DNA of 64,000 nucleotides from Persebacter sp965221835 (GCA_965221835.1 OZ244916.1:1550001-1614000); one strand, 5' to 3'. Numbered from the stretch's first letter, positions 43,136-52,771 are shown. Numbers and translations: made by a program. The notes: generated by a model not told the origin, from the letters alone.

Positions 43136-45541
43136 TTAAATATCCAGATTGACGACTTCGCGGGCGTTATCGCCGATGAATTTTTTGCGCGGCTCCACCA
43201 AATCGCCCATCAGCATAGAAAACACCTCATCCGCTTGCTGCGCATCTTCCACTTTCACCTGCAAAAGGCGGCGGGTTTGCGGATTCATCGTCGTATCCCA
43301 CAATTGGTCCGGATTCATTTCTCCCAGACCTTTGAATCGTTGCACGGAAATTCCCGATTTTACGCGCTTCATCAGCCATTCCAACGCCGCCGGAAAACCG
43401 CGCACTTCGCCGCCGTCCTCGTTAATGGACACCCGAATGTGCGCGCGCATCAGCGGCGACAATGTCTGCGCGATTTGCAAAAGCCGTTTGTAAGAATCGC
43501 TTTTCAAAAATTTGTCGTCAATCCGAAACGAATGAATATTGCCGTGTTCGTCGCGTTCGCCCGCCAAATACCATTTTCCGTGTTCTTCGTCGCGCGCCGT
43601 GCGCAATCTTATCGCTTTGCCGTCCGCCGGATCCAAAACGGAATGCAGACGCCGCAACGATTCTTCCGCCGCTGCTTCATCTTCCACACTCAACGAATCG
43701 GTAAGGGAAAGCGCCGCGGTCAACACTTTTTCGTCAATCACCCGCCGATGGGCGGCAATAGTTTTTTCCGCCTCCCACCACAACGCCGCCGCCTGCGCGA
43801 ACGCCGCCGATTCCAATGCGCCGCCGTCATATTCCAGAGACGCTTTTTTTAGCGCGAGGGACGACAAATACGCGTTCATCTCGCCATCATCCAACAAAAA
43901 CTTTTCCTCTTTTTTGTGTTTCGCTTTGTATAGCGGCGGTTGTGCCAGATAAACGCAACCCGCTTCCACCAGCGTTTTCATTCGGCGGAAGAAAAATGTC
44001 AGCAAAAGCGTGCTGATGTGCGCGCCGTCCACATCGGCGTCGGTCATAATAATCACCCGGCGATAGCGCACTTTTTCCAACTCCACATCGTCGCCGGCGG
44101 CGTTCAATCCGCCCACTGCGGTGCATAACGCCATAATTTCTTGCGATGATAAAATCTTTCCCGAATTCGCTTTTTCCACATTTAGAATTTTTCCGCGCAA
44201 CGGCAAAATCGCCTGCACACCGCGGTCGCGCCCTTGTTTTGCGGAACCGCCCGCCGAATCGCCCTCAACCAAAAACAACTCGCTTTTGTGCGGGTCGCGT
44301 TCCTGACAATCGGCGAGTTTGCCCGGCAATCCGGCGGTTTCAAATGCGTTTTTGCGGCGAGTCATTTCACGCGCCTTTCGCGCCGCTTCGCGCGCCTGCG
44401 CTGCCTGCAAAATTTTACCGGCAATTACTTTTCCTTCGGACGGATTTTCCATCAAAAACATCATCAGGCGGTCGGCAATAATTTCTTCCACCGCCGGACG
44501 CACTTCCGAAGACACAAGTTTTTCTTTGGTCTGAGATGAAAATTTGGGGTCGGGAATTTTGACCGACAACACGCATCCCAATCCTTCGCGCATGTCATCG
44601 CCGCCGATTTCCACTTTCGTTTTGCGCGCGGTTTCCGTTTTGTCTATGTAGTTTTTCAAAGTTCTCGTCATCGCCGAACGCAATCCGGTCAAATGGCTGC
44701 CGCCGTCCCGTTGCGGAATGTTGTTTGTGTAGCAAATCATATTTTCCTGATACGAATCGTTCCACTGCATCGCCAGTTCTAGTTCAACACCGTCTTTTGC
44801 GCCACGGCAATAAAAAATCTGCCGGTGAATCGGCGTTCGGTTTTTGTTCATAAACGCCACATATTCGCGAATGCCGCCTTCGTAACTAAATTTTTCTTCG
44901 CGCCCGTTGCGTTCGTCGCAAAGCGCGATTTCCAAACCGGAATTGAGAAACGCGAGTTCGCGCAAACGGCGTGCCAGAATATCCCAATGAATAGTAATGT
45001 CGCCGAATATTTCTCTGTCCGGCAAAAAAGTAATTTCGGTACCGACTCGTTTTGCCTCGCCGCGTACTTCCAGCGGTGCGGAAACAATTCCGCGCGCAAA
45101 TGACATCATATTAATTTTGCCGTCCCGCCACACCGTTAACGTTAGTTTTTCGGACAACGCATTTACCACCGAAACACCTACGCCGTGCAATCCGCCGGAA
45201 ACTTTGTAGGCGTTATTTTCAAACTTGCCGCCGGCGTGCAATTCGGTCATTACAACTTCGGCAGTCGGGCGTTTTTCGGTAGGATGCATTTCCACCGGAA
45301 TACCCCGCCCGTTGTCGGTAACGGTGACCGAGTTATCGGGATGAATAACGACACGAATTTGAGTGCAATAACCGGCGAGGGATTCGTCCACGGAGTTATC
45401 CACAACTTCAAAAACCATGTGATGCAAACCGGAACCGTCGCCGGTATCGCCGATATACATTCCCGGTCGCTTGCGGACTGCTTCCAGCCCTTTCAGTACT
45501 TTAATTTGCGATGCGCTATAATCGCCTTGCGATGTCGCCAT
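43136..45541 (-). CDS. gyrB: DNA gyrase subunit B
   Basis: ATPase subunit of DNA gyrase, 801 residues. The GHKL domain shows RKRPGMYIGDTGDGSGLHHM and DNGRGIPV. The TOPRIM domain has LVEGDSAGGSAKQGRDR and DADVDGAHI. The full length includes the extra C-terminal insert of the E. coli-type enzyme, supporting a Gram-negative proteobacterium. It lies 35 bases after dnaN; recF, often placed here, is missing. Confidence 0.97.
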   Translation of the reverse strand: MATSQGDYSASQIKVLKGLEAVRKRPGMYIGDTGDGSGLHHMVFEVVDNSVDESLAGYCTQIRVVIHPDNSVTVTDNGRGIPVEMHPTEKRPTAEVVMTELHAGGKFENNAYKVSGGLHGVGVSVVNALSEKLTLTVWRDGKINMMSFARGIVSAPLEVRGEAKRVGTEITFLPDREIFGDITIHWDILARRLRELAFLNSGLEIALCDERNGREEKFSYEGGIREYVAFMNKNRTPIHRQIFYCRGAKDGVELELAMQWNDSYQENMICYTNNIPQRDGGSHLTGLRSAMTRTLKNYIDKTETARKTKVEIGGDDMREGLGCVLSVKIPDPKFSSQTKEKLVSSEVRPAVEEIIADRLMMFLMENPSEGKVIAGKILQAAQAREAARKAREMTRRKNAFETAGLPGKLADCQERDPHKSELFLVEGDSAGGSAKQGRDRGVQAILPLRGKILNVEKANSGKILSSQEIMALCTAVGGLNAAGDDVELEKVRYRRVIIMTDADVDGAHISTLLLTFFFRRMKTLVEAGCVYLAQPPLYKAKHKKEEKFLLDDGEMNAYLSSLALKKASLEYDGGALESAAFAQAAALWWEAEKTIAAHRRVIDEKVLTAALSLTDSLSVEDEAAAEESLRRLHSVLDPADGKAIRLRTARDEEHGKWYLAGERDEHGNIHSFRIDDKFLKSDSYKRLLQIAQTLSPLMRAHIRVSINEDGGEVRGFPAALEWLMKRVKSGISVQRFKGLGEMNPDQLWDTTMNPQTRRLLQVKVEDAQQADEVFSMLMGDLVEPRKKFIGDNAREVVNLDI

Positions 45542-45576
45542 GGGAAATATCCGTTTGGAGTTTAAGAGTTTGAAAA

Positions 45577-46704
45577 TTAAAGGCGAACAGGCATGACGAC
45601 ATATTTGAACGAGGAGGTTTTTTGCCCCGCCGGTTCAAACAAAACGCTGCTGGACGAATCCAAAATATTTATCTGAAATCCGTCATCCGTTGCGGCGGTC
45701 AACATATCCGTCAGATATTGATTATTAAATCCGACTTCAATCATTTCGCCTTCGTATTTTGCGGCAATTTCATCGTTCGCGGTTTCGCCATCTTTGTTAG
45801 TGTGTTCCAGTTTTGTGGAATCCTTTTCAAAATTAATGACAATTGTGGGATCGCGGTCGGTAGCAATTGCCGATACCCGATATAAGGCGTTGAGCAACTC
45901 CATGCGAGAAACGACAATGGCTTTGTCGTTGTTGCGTGGAATAACGGAGTTGTAATCGGGAAACGATTCGGAAATCAGCGAAGTCGTTAATTCAAAAGAT
46001 GCTGCATAAAAACGCGCAACACGGTCGCTGTATTTAATTTCAATTTCCGAATCGCCTTCGCCGGGTAAATTGCGAATTAATTCATTCACGCTTTTGCGAG
46101 GCAAAATTAGTTGCGTTTCTTCGGGCGAATGATCTTTGCATTTCAAATCTTGCACTGCCATTCGATGTCCGTCGGTGGCGACAAGACGCAACTTTTTGGC
46201 GGAACTTTCCAATAAAATGCCGTTGAGATTCATCCGATGCGAATTGACCGCCGAAGCGTACGAAACCATTTTCAGCGCGTTCAGAAAAACATCGGCGGGA
46301 ATTTTCAACAAATCCTTAAAAGACGCTTTTTCACCGAGACGCGGAAATTCGGAAGCGTCTATCGTGGAAAGTTTATAACGCACTTTTCCGGAGGAAACAT
46401 TGATGGACGCATTGCCGTCTTTGCCCTCGTTGTAATCCAGCGATACGATTCCTTCCGCATCTAAACGGCGTAAAATATCGTGAAATTTTTTCGCCGACAC
46501 GGTCGCGTTAAATTTTTTGTTCGCCTTGACTTCGCACGGCGATTTGATTTGCGTTTCTTGATCGGTCGCGATAATGTCCACCGAACCGGTGTCCGCAATC
46601 AGCAATACATTGGAAAGTATCGGATTGATATTGGCGCGATCGGTCGCGGGGCTTACCTTGGACAGGCAATTGAGAAACTGGTCTCTGGTTCCTTTGATTT
46701 TCAT
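45577..46704 (-). CDS. dnaN: DNA polymerase III beta sliding clamp
   Basis: Ring clamp of the replicase, 375 residues. It contains LSNVLLIADTGSVDIIATDQE, LVATDGHRMA, NNQYLTDML and the C-terminal YVVMPVRL. It follows dnaA by a 210-base gap. GGAAG precedes the ATG. Confidence 0.96.
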   Translation of the reverse strand: MKIKGTRDQFLNCLSKVSPATDRANINPILSNVLLIADTGSVDIIATDQETQIKSPCEVKANKKFNATVSAKKFHDILRRLDAEGIVSLDYNEGKDGNASINVSSGKVRYKLSTIDASEFPRLGEKASFKDLLKIPADVFLNALKMVSYASAVNSHRMNLNGILLESSAKKLRLVATDGHRMAVQDLKCKDHSPEETQLILPRKSVNELIRNLPGEGDSEIEIKYSDRVARFYAASFELTTSLISESFPDYNSVIPRNNDKAIVVSRMELLNALYRVSAIATDRDPTIVINFEKDSTKLEHTNKDGETANDEIAAKYEGEMIEVGFNNQYLTDMLTAATDDGFQINILDSSSSVLFEPAGQKTSSFKYVVMPVRL

Positions 46705-46914
46705 AATTTGCTTCCTTCCGTTTTTGTAAACATATTATATATTAAAAACGTTGATGATGTTATGCATTGTCAATAACGCCCGAAATTTGAAAACGGTTTG
46801 CGGGCGGGCGATATTCGTCCGGCGGCGGCGACAAAAGGTTGTGCATAACATTTGCGTACATGTCAATATCGGTTCGGGCGGCGGTGAAAAGGGCGGGTTT
46901 TGCACAATTGGTAG
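46705..46914. other. Candidate replication origin between dnaA and dnaN
   Basis: This gap has an A/T-rich run at 46722-46746 and a perfect DnaA box on the minus strand (TTATGCACA, 46840-46848). Near matches lie at 46760-46768 (TTATGCATT) and 46898-46906 (TTTTGCACA). No coding frame is seen. The gap upstream of dnaA is only three bases, so an origin there is ruled out. Three boxes is a low count, so this is suggestive only. Confidence 0.45.
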
Positions 46915-48243
46915 TCAGGATTTAATCAGCATTTTGAGGATATCCACTTCTTCTTGCAATCGGGAGTCGGTGTTGAGTTTTTCTTCCATTTGGCGGCAAG
47001 CGTACAAGGGGGTCGTGTGTTTGCGGTTGAAATAACCGCCGATTTCGGGGTAGGAAAAATTGGTCATTTCGCGGCAAAGATAAAACGCCATCTGCCGTGC
47101 ATGCACAATTTGGCGTTGCCGCCGTGGCGAAGATAAATCGGACACACGCAGCCGGTAAAAGTTGGCAACCTGCTTTTTGATGGTTTCCACATTGACGCTT
47201 TCTCGTTCCGGACTCAGTAAATCTGCTAACGCGTCTTTGCAAAGTTCCAGGGAAACGGGTTTGTTGAGCAAGCGGCTGGTGGAAATGACGCGATTTAACG
47301 CCCCTTCTAACTCCCGCACATTGGATTTTATTTTTTCGGCAATGAAATATAAAATTTCGGGGCTGAGTTGGATGTTGCGTTGTCGGCTTTTGTGGCGCAA
47401 AATAGCTTCGCGCAACTCGTGTTCTGGCGGCGTTAGTTGCGCCGGCACGCCGTAAATAAATCTTGAAGTCAGGCGGTCGGGAAACTTTTCCATCCGCGCC
47501 GGGGCGCGGTCGCTGGTGATGATAATTTTTTTGTTGCGGTCGTTCAGGCGGTTAAAGACGAAAAAAAACTCTTCTTGCGTGCGTTCTTTGTTGTCGCCGC
47601 CGATATATTGAATATCATCCACAATCAGCATATCCAAACTGCCATACCGATTTTTGAACTGCCCGTGCCGGTCCGTGCGGCAAGCGTGAATGACTTCGTG
47701 CATAAAATCGCGCGCCGTCACATAACGCACCCGCCGGTCGGGATGTAAATGCAAATAGCGGTTGCCGATTGCCTGGGCGAGATGCGTTTTGCCCATTCCC
47801 GCCCCGCCGTACAAAAACAAAAGCGAACTGTCAAGCCGCGCATCGCCGTCGCCGATGTTGCGCGCCGCTGCTAATGCCAATTCGTTGGCGCGCCCGCAAA
47901 CGAAATTTGCCAAAGTAAAATCGGGACGCAAATCGGATGCGGCGGCGGATGCGGGGCGGGGCGTTGTCGGGGCATCAGTCGGCGAATTTTCGGGCGTTTC
48001 TGTGCGCGCTGTATGAAAAGAAATGTCCGGTTGTTCGTCAAAATGTCCGGCGGCGAGTTGCGAGATGGTTTCGCTGATATTGTTTTTCAGCCATCGCGCG
48101 GACGAGCGGTCAGGCGCGAAAACCCGCACTTCGCCGTTTTCGCCCCGCTCAACACGCGCGGGCGAAATAAACGCGTCAAAGATATTCGGGTCAAACTTCT
48201 CCCGCAAATGCGACACGCAAGACAGCCAAAATTTGTCGTCCAT
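46915..48243 (-). CDS. dnaA: Chromosomal replication initiator DnaA
   Basis: Binds DnaA boxes and opens the origin; 442 residues. Domain I begins WLSCVSHLREKFDPNIFDAFISP. The AAA+ domain has Walker A YGGAGMGKTHLAQAIGN and Walker B MLIVDDIQYIGG. Domain IV has the box-binding helix with YPEIGGYFNRKHTT. It starts three bases after the upstream cyclo-ligase stop, so its expression is probably tied to the folate genes. Confidence 0.97.
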   Translation of the reverse strand: MDDKFWLSCVSHLREKFDPNIFDAFISPARVERGENGEVRVFAPDRSSARWLKNNISETISQLAAGHFDEQPDISFHTARTETPENSPTDAPTTPRPASAAASDLRPDFTLANFVCGRANELALAAARNIGDGDARLDSSLLFLYGGAGMGKTHLAQAIGNRYLHLHPDRRVRYVTARDFMHEVIHACRTDRHGQFKNRYGSLDMLIVDDIQYIGGDNKERTQEEFFFVFNRLNDRNKKIIITSDRAPARMEKFPDRLTSRFIYGVPAQLTPPEHELREAILRHKSRQRNIQLSPEILYFIAEKIKSNVRELEGALNRVISTSRLLNKPVSLELCKDALADLLSPERESVNVETIKKQVANFYRLRVSDLSSPRRQRQIVHARQMAFYLCREMTNFSYPEIGGYFNRKHTTPLYACRQMEEKLNTDSRLQEEVDILKMLIKS

Positions 48244-48246
48244 TCC

Positions 48247-48840
48247 TTACTCCGAAAAAATCATATCAACCCGCCGATCATGCGATTCGGACGGTACTTT
48301 TAACACTCGCTGACACCGAAACACCGCCGCGCATGCAATCGCCCGAAAACAAGAATCGGATAGCAGTTTATCATAAAAACCGCCGCCGTATCCCAGACGA
48401 AAAAGATGCGAATCGATCGCCGTTGCGGGAATAATCGCAAAATCAAATGTTTGCACCGCGGCAGATGGAAAATTTTCTTGCGGTTCCAGAATATTTTTAT
48501 ATCCTTGCCGCAGTCGCGGCGCGTCCGTTTCCGCGACAAAATGAAATGCGAGTCGCCGCGGTCCGCAAACGCGCGGCAAGGCGATATTTTTACCGGCGCG
48601 GCGACATTCGGCGAGCAGCGGGCGAATATCCACTTCTTCCGCGGTCGGCATAAATGCGGCAACGGATTTTGCGCGAATCAGTTCGGGGAGTTGCATCATC
48701 GCGGCGCATATTTTGGCGGATGCCGCCGCCCGCACCGCCGCCGGCATTGCGGCGCGGGCGCACAGCACGCGTTTTCGCAAAGCGCTTTTTTCTTCGGCGA
48801 TTTTAGAACAAGCCGCTGATTGCGCCATTTTTGTCGACAT
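48247..48840 (-). CDS. fau: 5-formyltetrahydrofolate cyclo-ligase
   Basis: Converts 5-formyl-THF to 5,10-methenyl-THF using ATP, about 197 residues. Seen are KSALRKRVLCARAAM, FMPTAEEVDIRPLL and the ATP-binding signature RLGYGGGFYDKLL. The start overlaps the fhs 3' end by nearly 40 bases. ATG 48840 and ATG 48828 are both possible. Together with fhs it forms a folate C1 pair next to dnaA. Confidence 0.9.
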   Translation of the reverse strand: MSTKMAQSAACSKIAEEKSALRKRVLCARAAMPAAVRAAASAKICAAMMQLPELIRAKSVAAFMPTAEEVDIRPLLAECRRAGKNIALPRVCGPRRLAFHFVAETDAPRLRQGYKNILEPQENFPSAAVQTFDFAIIPATAIDSHLFRLGYGGGFYDKLLSDSCFRAIACAAVFRCQRVLKVPSESHDRRVDMIFSE

Positions 48841-50461
48841 CAATCGCGCAGGCGGCGGGCGTTTTCGGTAATCCGGGCATTGTCATAATATCGCCGCCGA
48901 GGACGACGACAAATCCGGCGCCGGTATTGAGACGCGCTTCGGAAACCGCAAAATCGTAGCCGTCTTGCGGCAGCCCGCGATCCGCCGGATTGTTGGTAAA
49001 AGCGTATTGCGTTTTGGCGATGCACACCGGAAAATCGCCGCATTTTTCTTGCCATGAATCAATATCGGCGGACGCTTTCGGCGAGAAGGAAACGGAGCCG
49101 GCGCCGTAAATTTTTTGCGTTACCGCCGCGATTTTTTCTTTTAGCGGCAGAGAATCGTCGTATAAATTTTTCATTTCGCCGCCAGAATCGCATTTGGCAA
49201 CGATTTTTTCGGCGAGTTCTGCCGCGCCTTTGCCGCCGTCCGCCCAGTGACGGCACAGCGACATTTCCGCGCCCGCCTCTTCGCAAAGGGCGCGAAATTC
49301 GGCGACTTCATCGTCCGAATCGGCGGCGAAATGATTGAGCGCGATAACCGCCGGAAGCCCGTAATGTTCGCGAATGTTGCGCAAATGGCGGCGAACATTG
49401 GCGAATCCGTCACGCACGGCTTTCGTATTTTTGTTTTCCAAATCGGCGCGCGCGACTCCGCCGTGATATTTGACCGCCCGCAAAGTTGCGACCAAAACCG
49501 CCGCTTCCGCGCGCAATCCGCTTTTGCGGCATTTGATATCCACAAACTTTTCCGCGCCCAAATCCGCGCCGAAACCCGCTTCGGTAACGACATAATCCGC
49601 CATTTCCAGCGCCATTCGCGTTGCCAAAACCGAATTGCAACCGTGCGCGATATTCGCAAACGGGCCGCCGTGAATAAACGCGGGATTGTTTTCCAGCGTC
49701 TGCACCAAATTCGGCGCAACGGCGTTTTTTAGCAGCGCGGTCATCGCCCCGGCAACGCCCAAATCGGCGGCGGTAACCGGTTTTTTGTCCATATCCAGCC
49801 CGACAGTGATTTGCGAAATCCGTTCCTTCAAATCCGCCAGCGATTCGGCAAGACACAAAATCGCCATAATCTCAGAAGCGACAACAATATCAAACCCGTC
49901 ATTGCGCGCGAATCCGTTGCCCGCACCGCCGAGACCGACGGCGATATTGCGCAATGCGCGGTCGTTCATATCCACCACCCGCCGCCACGAAATGCGCCGC
50001 GAATCCAGCCGCCGTGCGTTGCCGTGATGCAAATGATTGTCAATTACCGCCGACAGCAAATTGTGCGCCAGCGAAATGGCAGAAAAATCGCCGGTAAAAT
50101 GCAGATTGATATCTTCCATCGGCACGACTTGCGCATAACCGCCTCCGGCGGCACCGCCTTTCATTCCGAATACGGGACCGAGCGACGGTTCGCGCAACGC
50201 AACGGCGGCGTTTTTGCCGATGTGGTTGAGTGCGTCCGTGAGACCGACCGAAGTTGTGGTTTTGCCTTCGCCGGCGGGAGTGGGCGAGATGGCGGAAACG
50301 AGTATCAGTTTGCCGTCCGGTTTTTGGCGGGCGGCGGGCGATATTTTCGCCTTGTAATAACCAAACGGCTCCATCCGTTCGGAAGCGATTCCAAATCGTT
50401 CGGCGGCGAGTTCCAAAACCGGCCGCATTTTCGCCTTTTGCGCGATTTCAATATCCGACAT
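48803..50461 (-). CDS. fhs: Formate--tetrahydrofolate ligase
   Basis: ATP-driven formation of 10-formyl-THF from formate, 552 residues, the usual size. Motifs: TPAGEGKTTTSVGLTDAL (ATP loop), REPSLGPVFGMKGGAAGGGYAQV and INLHFTGDFSAI. It starts the minus-strand run that continues into dnaA. A GGAGAAAGAGAA tract precedes the ATG. It would use formate arising from formaldehyde oxidation, in keeping with the methylamine genes nearby. Confidence 0.96.
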   Translation of the reverse strand: MSDIEIAQKAKMRPVLELAAERFGIASERMEPFGYYKAKISPAARQKPDGKLILVSAISPTPAGEGKTTTSVGLTDALNHIGKNAAVALREPSLGPVFGMKGGAAGGGYAQVVPMEDINLHFTGDFSAISLAHNLLSAVIDNHLHHGNARRLDSRRISWRRVVDMNDRALRNIAVGLGGAGNGFARNDGFDIVVASEIMAILCLAESLADLKERISQITVGLDMDKKPVTAADLGVAGAMTALLKNAVAPNLVQTLENNPAFIHGGPFANIAHGCNSVLATRMALEMADYVVTEAGFGADLGAEKFVDIKCRKSGLRAEAAVLVATLRAVKYHGGVARADLENKNTKAVRDGFANVRRHLRNIREHYGLPAVIALNHFAADSDDEVAEFRALCEEAGAEMSLCRHWADGGKGAAELAEKIVAKCDSGGEMKNLYDDSLPLKEKIAAVTQKIYGAGSVSFSPKASADIDSWQEKCGDFPVCIAKTQYAFTNNPADRGLPQDGYDFAVSEARLNTGAGFVVVLGGDIMTMPGLPKTPAACAIDVDKNGAISGLF

Positions 50462-50588
50462 TTTCTCTTTCTCCTGTTCTATTTATATTATGACCGGGAA
50501 ATTATACATTTTTTCCACCCAAATCCCGCCAAATAAATTTTTTTTCGCTTTTTCGCGGGTTCGTTTTTAAGGGGTGCGGCGGATTTTA

Positions 50589-50597
50589 TGGTAAAAT
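50589..50597 (+). promoter_or_regulatory. Extended -10 promoter of the leader RNA
   Basis: TGGTAAAAT, an extended -10 that would start transcription near 50604, the first base of the long stem. Upstream TTTTTTCGCTTTTTCG (about 50540-50555) and GGATTTT recur before the promoter at 52909-52917. Confidence 0.5.
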
Positions 50598-50603
50598 AAC
50601 GAT

Positions 50604-50728
50604 TGATAACGCGGTACCAGTCCCCCATCGCCGGGGGTGCGACCTTATAAAATACCTTCGGGAAAAAGGGAGCAGTGTCTTCATAACTGGTGACGCGTTA
50701 TCAGCCGCCCGGCATGTCGCCGGGTTTT
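50604..50728 (+). ncRNA. Structured leader RNA ending in a terminator-like hairpin
   Basis: A 10-bp perfect outer stem (TGATAACGCG 50604-50613 with CGCGTTATCA 50694-50703) continues, across a GTA/TGA internal loop, into CCAGT/ACTGG (50617-50621 with 50686-50690). Inside are a C5/G5 hairpin (50622-50637) and a CCTT/AAGG hairpin (50655-50669). A separate hairpin CCCGGC/GCCGGG (50708-50724) with TTTT follows, eight bases before the AGGAG of the next gene. Aptamer-like fold, terminator, then ribosome site is the layout of a riboswitch or attenuator. I do not recognise a known class. Confidence 0.6.
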
Positions 50729-50743
50729 CCATAGGAGAAAACC

Positions 50744-51396
50744 GTGCTGAAAACCGCAATATCATCGTCCGTTTGTTTTTCGTCGCTTTTGCTTGCAGTA
50801 TTTTATCCCGCCGTATTTTCATCAATGCTGGCAAAAGACGGCGTCAATGGCGGCGGCATATTTGAACATCTGACTGTTGTTGCATGCTTTCCCGGCATTT
50901 TTGCGGGATTTTGCATTATCGCAATGCGTCCGCATTCCCGCGTTCGCTTTTGGTACATTGCGATTTGGACTGCGGCACTCGTATATTTTGCCGGCGAAGA
51001 GGCGAGTTGGGGCAATGGTATTTCGGATGGGAAACGCCGGAGAAATTTTTACCGTTTAATGATCAAGGCGAAACGAATTTGCATAATGTGTCGTCGTGGC
51101 TTGACCAGAAACCGCGCATACTCGTGGAATTGTTTGTCGCTTTGACGGGATTTTTTCTGCCGCTGTATTACGCTGCGGGCGGGCGAAAAAAAGTTTGGGA
51201 TATGTTCGTTTTGCCTCCGCGGTTTTGTTCTTGGGGCGCGGTTTTTGTTTTATCCCGCACCGGCGATTGGATTCCGGTGAACGAATTTCTCACGAGTATC
51301 GGCAATAATGAATTCCGAGAATTCATTATCGCATGTTTCCTTTCCGATTATATGGTGCATCTTTTCGCCCACACGAAACGCCCGCCACCGTCATAA
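50744..51396 (+). pseudogene. Frameshifted membrane protein
   Basis: GTG 50744 with AGGAG upstream opens a frame for a multi-span membrane protein that breaks near a GGGG run at 51009-51012. The natural continuation (GQWYFGWETPEKFLPF, then ETNLHN and two more membrane spans) is in the next frame, ending at 51396. Adding one G would restore GEEASWGQWYFGWETPE, a pattern I recall from uncharacterised membrane proteins. It could be a real pseudogene, a phase-variable G run or a sequencing slip. No function is known. Confidence 0.7.
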
Positions 51397-51436
51397 CCGC
51401 CCCGCCGAAAAGCGGGGTGGATTGCTGGGAGATTTG

Positions 51437-51442
51437 TATAAT
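51437..51442 (+). promoter_or_regulatory. -10 element with six-base gap to ATG
   Basis: TATAAT, then AGAGGT, then ATG 51449. The six bases could serve as a short ribosome site only if transcription starts upstream of the normal place; otherwise the message is leaderless. Confidence 0.45.
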
Positions 51443-51448
51443 AGAGGT

Positions 51449-52771
51449 ATGGAAAACAAAAGCACAGGAACAAACAATTCCGAGGAGTATTTGCACACCT
51501 TGGGCAAGCGCGCATTTTTGGATTTATGGAAATACATGAATCCCTACCGGGGACCGGGCAAGGAATTGTGCGACATGCTGGTTGTCTTCGACAATCATGT
51601 GCTGATATTTTCGATTAAAGACATCGCCTTTAACATGGAAGCGAGTTTGGATACCGCCTGGGCGCGCTGGTATAAAAAGGCGATTGATGCGTCCGCCAAG
51701 CAAATATTCCGTGCAGAGGGATGGATTCGGAAGCGTCCGAATCAGGTATTTTTGGACGCGCAATGCAAAGAGAACTTTCCTCTCTCCTTCCCTGTCAGTG
51801 ACATGCAGATTCACAGAATCTGTGTCGCGTTGGGCGTTCGCGCCGCTTGTTCGGAGTATGCTAAATATGACTCTAATCTTGGCGGGAATGGCTTGCAGAT
51901 AAAATCCCTGCACGGGCTTTCTCAACATAATCAGCCGTTTGTTATGGGACAACCAGATTTGGATAAGGGATTTGTTCATGTATTTGATGATTTTGCTTTG
52001 GATGTTGTATTTAACGAACATGATACCGTTGCGGATTTCATAAACTATTTACTCCGTCGCGAAAAAATGCTTAGTAAAAGAAATTCTTATATTGAAGTGG
52101 ACGACGAAGGGCAAATGTTGGCGTATTTGGATTTATGCGATGACACCCAAGTGGAGAGCGGCAGTGTGTTCTGCGAGTGTCTTTGGGAATATATGCAAAA
52201 GCATCCGCGGTATTTGGCTCGCAAGGAGGCGAACAAGGATAGCTATATTTGGGATAAAATCATAGATCGATTAATTGAAGGAGATACTTATCGCGAATAC
52301 GTTAAATGCGATATTGCACTTACCGAGGTTGAGCCGAGTTTGAGGCATTTGGCGACAGAGTCGCGTTTTATGCGGCGCGAATTGATAAAGATCATATGCG
52401 GCTTGATGCTGCAATGCAATGACGACAGGATGCAGGCGATTAGTGCATTTGGCGTCAAGGAGCGTCCGAACAAAGCATATATCTTTTGGGTGGCGCCTCG
52501 TTCGGATTCGCCGGATTATAAAAGAATACGGCAACAAACGCTTTCCAAGTATTGTTTTGTAGCAAAACTTCATTTTCCTGCCGCAAAGCAAATTGTCGGG
52601 CTGGCGCTGGAACCTGCGTGGGCTGAATATCCCACGGAATCTTTTTGTGTGCTGGATGTTGAAAATTGGACGGATGAAAAGCAGGCGATGGCAAAAAAAT
52701 TGCAGAAAGAATTGCCGTTGCTGAAACGCGGTTCTATGAAAATACATGAAATGAAAGAATATCCGGAATAA
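51449..52771 (+). CDS. Hypothetical protein, possible PD-(D/E)XK-like nuclease
   Basis: A 440-residue protein of no named family. Near the N-terminus GKELCDMLVVFDNHVLIFSIKD (an Asp, then a strand ending S-x-K) has the shape of a PD-(D/E)XK nuclease core, as in NERD-like domains, but the middle Glu is replaced by Ser, so activity is doubtful. The remainder is mixed alpha/beta with many Trp and Tyr. Base use is more A/T-rich than in the core genes. It lies between the frameshifted membrane gene and the three-gene cassette. Confidence 0.7.
   Translation: MENKSTGTNNSEEYLHTLGKRAFLDLWKYMNPYRGPGKELCDMLVVFDNHVLIFSIKDIAFNMEASLDTAWARWYKKAIDASAKQIFRAEGWIRKRPNQVFLDAQCKENFPLSFPVSDMQIHRICVALGVRAACSEYAKYDSNLGGNGLQIKSLHGLSQHNQPFVMGQPDLDKGFVHVFDDFALDVVFNEHDTVADFINYLLRREKMLSKRNSYIEVDDEGQMLAYLDLCDDTQVESGSVFCECLWEYMQKHPRYLARKEANKDSYIWDKIIDRLIEGDTYREYVKCDIALTEVEPSLRHLATESRFMRRELIKIICGLMLQCNDDRMQAISAFGVKERPNKAYIFWVAPRSDSPDYKRIRQQTLSKYCFVAKLHFPAAKQIVGLALEPAWAEYPTESFCVLDVENWTDEKQAMAKKLQKELPLLKRGSMKIHEMKEYPE

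Noticed and set aside
50604..50728. Retron or tmRNA-like RNA
   Set aside because: No reverse transcriptase is nearby, and no tag frame or tRNA-like end is present.
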